A stretch of 20,368 bases of DNA from Clostridia bacterium (GTDB taxonomy: Bacteria > Bacillota > Clostridia > Christensenellales > UBA1242): positions 1 to 20,368 of the forward strand of contig JAFTJJ010000054.1 in assembly GCA_017456465.1 (NCBI GenBank). The letters run 5' to 3'. The stretch's first letter is position 1. Each line of letters starts with the position of its first letter. The translations under genes were made by a program, and so were the position numbers. This document shows positions 8,103 through 15,138 of this stretch, in pieces. The notes beneath the pieces are model-generated. The model searched no databases and had not been told where the DNA came from. It saw only the letters and a list, made by a program, of their open reading frames with translations.

Positions 8103-8968
8103 CTTTCTCCTTCAATTAGCCTCACTATATCACAAAGCACATCCAAAATGCCAATATTTTTCGCAATAATGTCATAAATTTCACTTTCTTCCACAGGATG
8201 TGAAAGTTCATCCCTCCCAAGCTCAATCGTAAGTGATGGAATTTCGAGAAACTGGACGCACCAGTCCTTGTATCCGCCAGAACTTGAATTTTCAGTGCTT
8301 TTCACAGCATATCCATTAACTTTTGACACCAATTTTGCAATTTTTTTGTCAATTTTTCGTCTGCTGCCCTTCTGAAAAAAATCCCAATAAATTTCTTCAC
8401 CCTTTAAATGAAAACTAATCGAAAAAATCGGCTTAACCTCAAGTGTAACATCGCGAAGCGCTCTCGTTTCACTTTCTGAAAACGGATGAGTTCCAATGAA
8501 CCCCTGCAACGATGGAACACATGAGTTTTGGTGTCTGTCCCACATTGCATCAAAATTGTTGTTGATGTCCACCCCTCTCGCATTGCTCTTCACAAACATG
8601 TGTTCATCTCCAGAAATCCACCTGCTTGCGCTTTGTTTGAGTTTTTCATTTCTTATACTTTTGATTCCATGACAAACAATCTCAACACCATCAGGATTGA
8701 CCATCGGAACAAAACAAATGTTTGGGAAACTTTTCATTTTTTTGAACAATTCAAACTTGTGTTCAACAATTGATGCAAGCGTCAACACAAAATCTGCAGA
8801 TAAATGTTCCCTTGCATGCACCGCCCCTTGCATAATAACCCACGGTTTTCTCGGATCAAAAAAGGCAGATAGTGAATAGATTTTTCGTCCATCCTCACTT
8901 CTGCCAATAATTCTTGTTTTTAATTTTTTAAATCTCAAAATTGACCTTTCAAATGATGCATAATCCAT
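8099..8968 (-). CDS. M14-family zinc carboxypeptidase, likely gamma-D-glutamyl-diamino acid endopeptidase type
   Basis: A 289-residue cytoplasmic metallopeptidase with no signal peptide. Zinc ligands are visible: HARE (His51, Glu54) and His187 in SFHLKGEEIYW. The substrate-binding Arg131 is in NARGVDIN, and the general base Glu249 is in TIELG. The Arg normally following in the DLNRNF motif is Asn here (DINNNF). The SFHxxGEEIYW box and the GGYKDW box (231-236) recall the M14C group that cleaves gamma-D-Glu–diaminopimelate bonds in peptidoglycan peptides, so recycling of muropeptides is the likely role (inference). No Shine-Dalgarno sequence is seen; TAAAAT lies 5 nt before ATG but lacks a well-spaced -35. 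It follows the CPBP protease gene by 36 nt and overlaps tadA. Confidence 0.85.
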   Translation of the reverse strand: MDYASFERSILRFKKLKTRIIGRSEDGRKIYSLSAFFDPRKPWVIMQGAVHAREHLSADFVLTLASIVEHKFELFKKMKSFPNICFVPMVNPDGVEIVCHGIKSIRNEKLKQSASRWISGDEHMFVKSNARGVDINNNFDAMWDRHQNSCVPSLQGFIGTHPFSESETRALRDVTLEVKPIFSISFHLKGEEIYWDFFQKGSRRKIDKKIAKLVSKVNGYAVKSTENSSSGGYKDWCVQFLEIPSLTIELGRDELSHPVEESEIYDIIAKNIGILDVLCDIVRLIEGER

Positions 8969-9004
8969 AAAATATTTTATGCCTGCATCACCCCGCTTTG
9001 TTAA

Positions 9005-10069
9005 TCACCCCATAAAGCCCGAAACAAGAGCAATCACCCATTCAAAAATAAGCCACGCACAGCTCACAACAAATGCCACGATCGTGAGAACTTGCGTCAA
9101 TGTGTCATTGTTCTTTTTTGGAGTTTCCACAACACTTTCCCCTTCATCAGTCAGCTCACTTAACTTTGCGTTTTCAGTTTCTTTATTTTGATTGTTAACT
9201 TTGTCAAGCCTTTTTTTGATCGCTTTTGTAATGAAGAAAATCAACGCCCCCGCAGTCACTGCAGTCATAAAAGCTGAAAGCAAACTTGTGACAATGTCAA
9301 CACCTGTGAAACCTTCAAACCCGATTGTTGTCACTTCTTCTGTGATTTCCCCAAGATGGTCAGCACCATTTGCAATCAATGTTTGAACAAACATCATTGT
9401 GACTGCAATTGCATTGTTGAAAAAGTGAATGAGAATGGTCACCCAAAGGTTGCCGGTATAAACAAAAATATATCCAAAAATCACACCCAAAATGAATTGA
9501 TGAATTGTCTGCTCTGGCCCACCATGCATGATCATGAAAATGAAAGCCGAAAGCCAAACCGCAAGATGCTTGTTTTTCTTTTCAAGACCTGCACAAATTG
9601 TGCCCCTGAAACAAATTTCCTCAAACACTGCTGGAACTGCTGCCACCAAAAATAAATATAAGATATAAGCCCCAAAATTTCCAATAGCCATGTTTGACAA
9701 ACTTGTCTTGTAGCCAAGCCCTTCAAGAAACATAATGAAGTAGTTCGAAAGAGAGTTGAACCCAAACACAGCAATCAAAGCAATCACAAATGTGAGGCCA
9801 ACAACTCCCCAGCTGATTTTCTTGTTCATCTTTGACGCCTTGAAAAAATCCACACCTCTAATTGCGCTGGTCAAATAACCAGCAAACGCAAACATGAATT
9901 CAAGCCCAAATGATGCAAGCATTCCAACAATCGCGACGCTCTTTACACTTGCTGGCAATGCTTGGTATAAAAGCAAAAAGAGATTTTCAAGCACAACAAA
10001 CAAAACTGTTGCAAGCCCCGCATCAAAACAGTCATATTTTTCGCGTCTAAGTCTTCTAATAGCTGTCAT
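9005..10069 (-). CDS. CPBP (CAAX-protease/bacteriocin-processing) family intramembrane metalloprotease
   Basis: A 354-residue polytopic membrane protein. The three CPBP motifs are present: EEICFR (Glu150, Glu151, Arg155), FIFMIMH ending at His182, and HFFNN (His215, Asn219), which together form the intramembrane active site. Several hydrophobic helices precede and surround them. After about residue 260 there is another transmembrane pair separated by a charged, Lys/Glu-rich cytoplasmic linker. The chosen ATG at 10069 is 1 nt after the walJ-like stop codon, with GGGGGAAG about 10 nt upstream. Starts further upstream overlap the walJ-like gene and place the ribosome site too close. The substrate cannot be told from sequence; in Firmicutes such proteins often process membrane-bound or signalling peptides. 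Confidence 0.88.
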   Translation of the reverse strand: MTAIRRLRREKYDCFDAGLATVLFVVLENLFLLLYQALPASVKSVAIVGMLASFGLEFMFAFAGYLTSAIRGVDFFKASKMNKKISWGVVGLTFVIALIAVFGFNSLSNYFIMFLEGLGYKTSLSNMAIGNFGAYILYLFLVAAVPAVFEEICFRGTICAGLEKKNKHLAVWLSAFIFMIMHGGPEQTIHQFILGVIFGYIFVYTGNLWVTILIHFFNNAIAVTMMFVQTLIANGADHLGEITEEVTTIGFEGFTGVDIVTSLLSAFMTAVTAGALIFFITKAIKKRLDKVNNQNKETENAKLSELTDEGESVVETPKKNNDTLTQVLTIVAFVVSCAWLIFEWVIALVSGFMG

Positions 10070-10070
10070 A

Positions 10071-10865
10071 TTAATCATCTTCCCCCAACTTAAAATTATT
10101 TCCAATCTTGTGTTGATGCGCAAATCTCACAACAACATCTGTGTCAATGTTTATTCCGCTTTCCCCAAGAATGTTTGCAATCGTCACATATGCCTTTTCA
10201 TAAGTGTTGCTGTTTTCTGAAATGTGTGACAGCGCAAAATGCCTTGTTCCTCGCCTCACAAGCTCAACCATAGCGTGCCCCGCCTGAGTGTTTGAAAGAT
10301 GCCCCATGTTTGATGCAATTCTGCTTTTGATGATGCTTGGATAATGACAAATTCTGAGCATTCTCTCATCATGGTTGCTTTCAAGGAAAACCACCTTTGA
10401 GCCAGAAATCTTGTCAATAATTCCAGAATCAATGAATCCAAGATCTGTCACAATTGATGCTGCAGCAGATCCAGCTGAAAGCTTGAAAGCTGTGCAAAAA
10501 CTGCTGTCATGAGACACAGGAATTGCATCCACCGTAACATTCCCCAAAAATAATTGTTCATTGTCAAATGTATTGATGCGACTTTCAAGCTCAGGATTGA
10601 GCTTTTCAATCCTCTCAGCTGAAATGTAATTGCAAAAAATCTTTGGATGATACTTTTTGAAAAAATTCACAAGCCCTTTCGTGTGATCACTGTGCTCATG
10701 TGAAATCAGCACATAGCCAACTTTCGAGGGATCAATCCCCGCTTCTGCCATTCGTTCTTCGAGTCTTTTGAGCGAAAGCCCACAATCAACAAGAATGTGG
10801 GACTCTCCTGATTCCACATAATAACAATTCCCCTTGCTGCCCGAAGCTAAACTCAAAATCCTCAA
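10071..10865 (-). CDS. WalJ/YycJ-like metallo-beta-lactamase-fold hydrolase
   Basis: A 264-residue protein of the YycJ/WalJ group. The N-terminus MRILSLASGSKGNCYYVE is the family signature, ILVDCGLS follows, and the metal-binding motif HEHSDH is at residues 56-61. Further metal-ligand candidates are VSHD (about 117-120), ESNHD and the late SHIS histidine. In Bacillus the homologue lies in the walRK locus and has been linked to cell-wall control and to DNA nuclease activity; here it is away from any two-component system. The start is TTG (TTG AGG ATT), inferred because the family's conserved N-terminus begins exactly there and AAAGGAG lies 11 nt upstream. Its promoter follows the M1 gene, and it heads the run to CPBP, M14 and tadA. 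Confidence 0.92.
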   Translation of the reverse strand: MRILSLASGSKGNCYYVESGESHILVDCGLSLKRLEERMAEAGIDPSKVGYVLISHEHSDHTKGLVNFFKKYHPKIFCNYISAERIEKLNPELESRINTFDNEQLFLGNVTVDAIPVSHDSSFCTAFKLSAGSAAASIVTDLGFIDSGIIDKISGSKVVFLESNHDERMLRICHYPSIIKSRIASNMGHLSNTQAGHAMVELVRRGTRHFALSHISENSNTYEKAYVTIANILGESGINIDTDVVVRFAHQHKIGNNFKLGEDD

Positions 10866-10899
10866 CTTGCGAATTTCTCCTTTGTCAAATTACAAGGCT

Positions 10900-10928
10900 A
10901 TTTTAACACACAAAAAACAATATTTCAA
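10900..10928 (-). promoter_or_regulatory. Promoter of the walJ-like operon
   Basis: Minus-strand TTGAAA (10928-10923), 17-bp spacer, TAAAAT (10905-10900), starting just after the M1 stop codon. The leader of about 28 nt contains AAAGGAG ahead of the TTG start. A further TTGACA (RC of 10884-10889) overlaps this ribosome site but has no -10 partner. Confidence 0.6.
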
Positions 10929-10936
10929 TCGTTTTT

Positions 10937-12442
10937 TCAGTGCACTTTGCCAATTATTGCATCTCCCTCAAGATAACTTGTAAAAAACGCGTCCGTGTCT
11001 TTCTTCGTGCTCCTTTTGATGCTCTCCGTGAAAATGTCAGTGTCGATGTTCGAGAAAGCATAATCCTTGCAAATTTTTGAAAGCGCTTTCGTGAGCTTTT
11101 CTTTTCCTGTGATTTTCATCAAATCATCAAATAACAATATTCCTTTAATATAAATCATGTAGGTGTACTCATACTCATTCAAATACTCATTGACCCTCAG
11201 ATTCATCTTTGTGTTGAGACTCCTGTCAATTGAACTGATGACATCAACATACAATGTGTAACTCGTGATTGCATCGTTCACCATTTGGTTGTATGAAATT
11301 CCATACCCGCTCACAGAATCAAAAAACAACGCTGTCGAAAATTCAGCAAGACCTTCGTCAATCCACGCATCTTTGGTTTCGTTCACGCCCACTAATCCAT
11401 ACCACCACTCGTGGGCAATTTCGTGCACAATTACCTTGTGCTTTTCTTCTTCAGTTGAAAGCGTGTCTGAAATCATCACAAGACCGGGATATTCCATTCC
11501 ACCGTGCACAAAAGGCGTTTTCACAATGTTTAAATTTTGATATGGATATTCCTTGAAAACTTCAGAAAAAAACTCAACAGCCTTGAAAGCAAGCTTTGCA
11601 TTTCCCTCCAAATCTTTGTCTTCTTTGTAACCCGCATAATTCACATTGTATTTTTTGTTTGATGCTGTCTTAACTTCAAAATTGCCTCCAATCACAAGCG
11701 CAAAATCACGCACAGAAAGAGCCGAAAACCTCGTTTTAACTTTTCCATTCACTTCCTCTCTTTTTGTCTCGTTCCCACTCGAAAAAACACTGAAAGACTC
11801 TGGAACAGTGACACTCACATTGTAGTTTGCACATTCACTGTAAAATGGGTCGCCGTTTGCATAATATGGCGTCATGTCATACTCCCCGTTTTCCTTGACT
11901 GCAAGTATTGGATAAAAATTGCCAAGATTTATGTTGTTTTCAAAATAACCAAACCTGTGCGTGCAGTTTGGGAGCTCGAGATCAAACCAAATCTCAACAT
12001 CGATTTCGTCCCCATGAAAACATGTTTCTTGCAAAACAACCTCAAGCTTGTCATCGTCTTCTCCAACAAAATTAATTTGTGACTTTTTTCCATTCACCTT
12101 GACTTCGTTTATGCTGATGTCGCCATAATCCACTCCGTTTGGAAAACATCTTGCCTCAGAAAGATTTGAATATGGCTTCACGCTCGCACCTTCTCTGAAC
12201 GCACGCGGATACAAGTGAAACACGAGCGTCTCCACCCCGCTGTCAGTCCTGTTTTCATATTCAAACTTTTCATATCCAGACGCTGTCATTACATCAGTGT
12301 CCAAAACCAAATCAATGTTGTATGTGTTCTGCTTTTTTGCAAATTTTTTCAAATACCGCTCATTCGAACACCCCACAAAAAACATGCATCCCAAAACCAA
12401 CACAACACTCACACAAACAAACTTTTGCCAAAATCTTTTCAT
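10937..12442 (-). CDS. M1-family (gluzincin) metallopeptidase lipoprotein
   Basis: A 501-residue exported metallopeptidase. The signal peptide ends in lipobox FVGC with Cys25 as the lipid anchor, so the enzyme should face the outside of the membrane. The N-terminal beta-rich domain (about 40-255) is typical of M1 enzymes. HGGMEYPG (313-320) is in the place of the GAMEN exopeptidase motif. The zinc site is HEIAH (340-344) with Glu363 in WIDEGLAEF, giving the standard HExxH-x18-E spacing. The start ATG at 12442 is chosen because GAGGAG lies 7 nt upstream; an in-frame ATG ten codons earlier would bury this site. It probably trims external peptides or processes envelope proteins. The ribosome binding site is inside a hairpin (see separate entry). 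Confidence 0.92.
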   Translation of the reverse strand: MKRFWQKFVCVSVVLVLGCMFFVGCSNERYLKKFAKKQNTYNIDLVLDTDVMTASGYEKFEYENRTDSGVETLVFHLYPRAFREGASVKPYSNLSEARCFPNGVDYGDISINEVKVNGKKSQINFVGEDDDKLEVVLQETCFHGDEIDVEIWFDLELPNCTHRFGYFENNINLGNFYPILAVKENGEYDMTPYYANGDPFYSECANYNVSVTVPESFSVFSSGNETKREEVNGKVKTRFSALSVRDFALVIGGNFEVKTASNKKYNVNYAGYKEDKDLEGNAKLAFKAVEFFSEVFKEYPYQNLNIVKTPFVHGGMEYPGLVMISDTLSTEEEKHKVIVHEIAHEWWYGLVGVNETKDAWIDEGLAEFSTALFFDSVSGYGISYNQMVNDAITSYTLYVDVISSIDRSLNTKMNLRVNEYLNEYEYTYMIYIKGILLFDDLMKITGKEKLTKALSKICKDYAFSNIDTDIFTESIKRSTKKDTDAFFTSYLEGDAIIGKVH

Positions 12443-12445
12443 AAA

Positions 12446-12480
12446 AAAACTCCTCACATCCAATTTATGCAAGGAGTTTT
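12446..12480 (-). promoter_or_regulatory. Hairpin that sequesters the ribosome binding site of the M1 peptidase gene
   Basis: A perfect 9-bp inverted repeat: AAAACTCCT (minus 12480-12472) and AGGAGTTTT (12454-12446) with a 17-nt loop, followed directly by more U residues and the ATG. The 3' arm holds the AGGAG ribosome site. It could be a weak terminator for the upstream dehydrogenase gene, a translational control hairpin, or both. Only three pairs are G-C, so stability is modest. A perfect TATAAT at minus 12496-12491 could start a short transcript that begins with this hairpin. Confidence 0.5.
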
Positions 12481-12498
12481 GGTGTTATTAATTATAAA

Positions 12499-13557
12499 TT
12501 AAATTTGTGTTTTAAAATTGATGTCAGCCATTTTGTCAGTAGTCACATAACCAGCAGGGGCAGCAACAACATCAGGCAAACGGTTAACAATGCTCGCGCA
12601 AGTCCTTTCAACAGTTGCAGGCCTTGAAATTGTGACTGTTGTTGTTGGTTCACCTTCAATTGTCCATTCATTTTGGTCGAATTCATCTGGACCATAAACT
12701 TTTCCAATACACTCTGTTTCAAGAACAATGCCTTCTTTTGTTGTTGTGGTTACAATCGCGCTCATTCCAGTTGCATCACCTTTCTTGATTGTCATGCCAA
12801 GAGTTGAAGACTTCAAATCCTTTTTGTATGTGTGAGGAATGCACTTTTGTGTTTGAGACACAACAGTGAGTCCAAGTTTTTCACAAAGCCAACCATTAAC
12901 TGTCCACATGTATGATGGAGAATAAGTTCCGGCAGCAATCATTGCTTGTCTTTCAGCGTCAGAAATTCTGTCAACTGAAGCAATTTTTTCATCAAATTCT
13001 TTGAGAGAGAGTCCTGCACCATGAACTTCAGCCAAGGCAATGCCATAGTCCTCAACATTATATGATGATTTTCCCTTGATCTTCTTGATTGTTTGTGTTG
13101 AACCAGCAAGCACAGAGATGAGGCTTCCCCAAGAAGTGTCTTGATAACCAGAACCTGTGAGTGTGCAATTATTTTCTTTTGCAAGCTTGTCAAGCTTCTT
13201 TGTGATCTTTGGTGATGAGTTTGCAGGGAAGAATGCTTCTTCGCAAGTTGAAATTGCATTCACGCCACATTTTGCGCAAATTTCCATAAGTGGATAAATG
13301 TCACTCATCAAACTCATTGTTGTGATGATTGCAACATCTGGTTTGTGTTTTTTGAGTGAAATTTCAAGATTTTTTACATCTTCGATAATTGTGCCGCGAG
13401 GCTGTCCACCACACATCACAGAAATATCTTTCCCAATTCTGTCTGGAGATACGTCATATGCACAAACGACTTCTCCACCCTTTTCATACACATACCTCAT
13501 TGTGTAAACTGACATTTTTCCGCATCCAATTTGAGCCACTTTCAATTTTCTTTTCAT
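12499..13557 (-). CDS. 2,4-diaminopentanoate dehydrogenase-like NAD(P)-dependent oxidoreductase
   Basis: A 352-residue enzyme. The N-terminal Rossmann fold carries VAQIGCGKMS (7-16), a GxGxM-type nucleotide loop, and a following acidic position after VVCAYDVS. The C-terminal half, with GSGYQDTSWGSL, NVEDYG and GAGLSLKEFDEK, resembles the catalytic domain of diaminopentanoate dehydrogenase (an ornithine-fermentation enzyme) and of dihydrodipicolinate-reductase-like proteins. No other ornithine-pathway gene is nearby, so the substrate is open; an amino acid or amine is plausible. The ATG at 13557 is preceded by AAAGGAG at 7-nt spacing; an upstream in-frame ATG would extend over the DUF1667 stop region and is unlikely. 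It follows DUF1667 by 28 nt, so it probably belongs to the GlpA-like operon. Confidence 0.72.
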   Translation of the reverse strand: MKRKLKVAQIGCGKMSVYTMRYVYEKGGEVVCAYDVSPDRIGKDISVMCGGQPRGTIIEDVKNLEISLKKHKPDVAIITTMSLMSDIYPLMEICAKCGVNAISTCEEAFFPANSSPKITKKLDKLAKENNCTLTGSGYQDTSWGSLISVLAGSTQTIKKIKGKSSYNVEDYGIALAEVHGAGLSLKEFDEKIASVDRISDAERQAMIAAGTYSPSYMWTVNGWLCEKLGLTVVSQTQKCIPHTYKKDLKSSTLGMTIKKGDATGMSAIVTTTTKEGIVLETECIGKVYGPDEFDQNEWTIEGEPTTTVTISRPATVERTCASIVNRLPDVVAAPAGYVTTDKMADINFKTQI

Positions 13558-13585
13558 AAAATTTCTCCTTTTTTGTTTTTTATAT

Positions 13586-13918
13586 TTATTTGCCTGATGT
13601 GACAATCACATCGACATTTAAACCTAAGATATTTTTAATTGCAACATCGCCATGCTTTGGATTTGCAAGAGTTATTTTTCCAATCTCGTCCACAACATCT
13701 TGAACTCTTTGTTTTGGAACAGGAGCTGATGTTTTCACCGACACAAATCCTGTTTGAGTTTTTGCAACAGTTGTCACCATTCGAGTCGGAGAGACAACCT
13801 CTTGTTTTCCATATCTTTCGCCTCTCACACAACTGTTTCCCGAAACAACATAGTCATTGCCTTGTTTTGTCACTTCAAGTTGACAGCCCACAGGGCACAT
13901 AATACAAGTGAGTTTCAT
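13586..13918 (-). CDS. DUF1667 protein with four-cysteine Fe-S-like motif
   Basis: A 110-residue protein of the DUF1667 family, which commonly accompanies GlpA-like and FAD-dependent oxidoreductases in Firmicutes. The N-terminus carries Cys5, Cys8, Cys12 and Cys30 (CxxCPxGC followed by GNSCxRG), a CX2CX3C-X17-C pattern that looks like the [4Fe-4S] site at the start of molybdopterin oxidoreductases. This suggests a small electron-transfer subunit, though its role has not been shown here. Its ATG overlaps the upstream stop codon by 1 nt (TGATG), and GGAGG/GGAAGG lies just before it, pointing to coupled translation and roughly equal dosage with the two flavoproteins. The C-terminal 80 residues have no motif I recognise. 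Confidence 0.88.
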   Translation of the reverse strand: MKLTCIMCPVGCQLEVTKQGNDYVVSGNSCVRGERYGKQEVVSPTRMVTTVAKTQTGFVSVKTSAPVPKQRVQDVVDEIGKITLANPKHGDVAIKNILGLNVDVIVTSGK

Positions 13919-15138
13919 CAGCCTTCCACCTCCAACAAAATGTCACCTTTAATTTTTTCTCTTGACACTTCCAAGGTTTGCATTTCTCCAGGAAGTCCAG
14001 CCATCACAAATTTTTTCGCAAGCACTTCATCCTTGGAAACAACTCTTATCCATTTTTTTGACACATTTGACTTGAGTCTGAACCTAATTTTTGCGATTCC
14101 GTCACCAGAATGCACAAAACTTGGGTTTGCATATGAAATGTTGTTTCCTGCAATCACACAAAACTTTTTACCTTTTTTGCATCCTGCAAGAGCAAAATCT
14201 GCAGCATTTGCCCCCGCATCCATTGACTCAAGAGTCACATTATCGACAAGGTCATGCACATGCAAAAAGTTCCCGCATGCAAAAACACCCTTTGCACTTG
14301 TTTCCATAAAGTCATCAACAACTGGGCCGTTTGTGCGGGTGTTGATGTCTGCAAAATCAACAAGATCTGTTTCAGGGATGAGCCCAACTGACAAAATCAC
14401 AGTGTCGCACTTCACAAACTTTTTTTCACCAACAAAATTATAGTTGTCATCAACTGCAGAAATATACACACCTTCCACCCTGTTTTCACCAACAACTTCA
14501 ACAATTGTGGTCTGCATGAGAAGCGGAATTTTGAAATCCTCAAGACACTGAACAATGTTTCGCTTGAGTCCGCTTGTTGTTTTGTTGATTTCAAGCACAG
14601 CTTTAACGCGTGCCCCTTCCAAGGTGAGACGGCGCGCCATGATGAGACCAATGTCTCCTGAGCCCAAAATAACAATATTTTTGCCTGGAAGTTTTCCATC
14701 AATATTGGTCATCTTTTGTGCCTGACCAGCAGTGAGCACCCCCGCAGGCCTTGTGCCTTGCAAAAGAATGTTTGCAGCAGTCCTCTCACGTGCACCCATG
14801 GCAAGAACAATTGCCCCAGCTTCAATCTCGTCAATTCCCGAACTGTTCACAATGGTTACAGTCTTACCTTTGATTTTTGTCACAAATGTGCTCGTCATCA
14901 CCGTGATGTTTTTTTCTTTTTTCACAAGTTCTCTAAATTTATATGCATATTCAGGACCTGTGAGCTCTTCTTTAAAATATGCAAGCCCAAAACCATTGTG
15001 AATGCATTGCATCAAAATCCCGCCAAGAACCTCGTTTCTTTCAATTATGATTGTTTTTGCTCCATTTCTTGCAGATTCAATTGCCGCCGCCATGCCAGCA
15101 GGTCCTCCGCCAATCACAACAACATCTGTTTGTCTCAT
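13918..15138 (-). CDS. FAD/NAD(P)-dependent oxidoreductase (GlpB-position subunit)
   Basis: A 406-residue pyridine-nucleotide-disulfide-type flavoprotein. An FAD-binding Rossmann motif VVIGGGPAGMAAA opens the protein (7-19), followed by the family box GGILMQCIHNGFGL and LTGPEYA. A second dinucleotide-binding motif VILGSGDIGLIMARR lies near residue 150, and a conserved DTVILSVGLIPETDL box near 250 closes the FAD site. There is no CxxC redox disulfide of the thioredoxin reductase type. It overlaps the GlpA-like gene by 4 nt (ATGA) with GGGGTGA upstream. In this gene set it is thought to take electrons from the GlpA-like subunit and pass them to NAD(P) or an Fe-S carrier; this is inference from context. 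Confidence 0.9.
   Translation of the reverse strand: MRQTDVVVIGGGPAGMAAAIESARNGAKTIIIERNEVLGGILMQCIHNGFGLAYFKEELTGPEYAYKFRELVKKEKNITVMTSTFVTKIKGKTVTIVNSSGIDEIEAGAIVLAMGARERTAANILLQGTRPAGVLTAGQAQKMTNIDGKLPGKNIVILGSGDIGLIMARRLTLEGARVKAVLEINKTTSGLKRNIVQCLEDFKIPLLMQTTIVEVVGENRVEGVYISAVDDNYNFVGEKKFVKCDTVILSVGLIPETDLVDFADINTRTNGPVVDDFMETSAKGVFACGNFLHVHDLVDNVTLESMDAGANAADFALAGCKKGKKFCVIAGNNISYANPSFVHSGDGIAKIRFRLKSNVSKKWIRVVSKDEVLAKKFVMAGLPGEMQTLEVSREKIKGDILLEVEG

Noticed and set aside
8966..9000. M14 gene as a further leaderless case (TAAAAT 5 nt before ATG)
   Set aside because: The spacing to ATG is 5 rather than 6 nt and the only -35-like element, TTAACA, is 19 bp away; it may be coincidence in an AT-rich gap, and the gene is probably read from the upstream operon promoter.
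13754..14443. A 229-codon plus-strand open frame across the DUF1667/flavoprotein genes
   Set aside because: It is antisense to two clearly conserved proteins, has no ribosome site, and its product has low-complexity Ser/Thr/Phe composition typical of the reverse frame.
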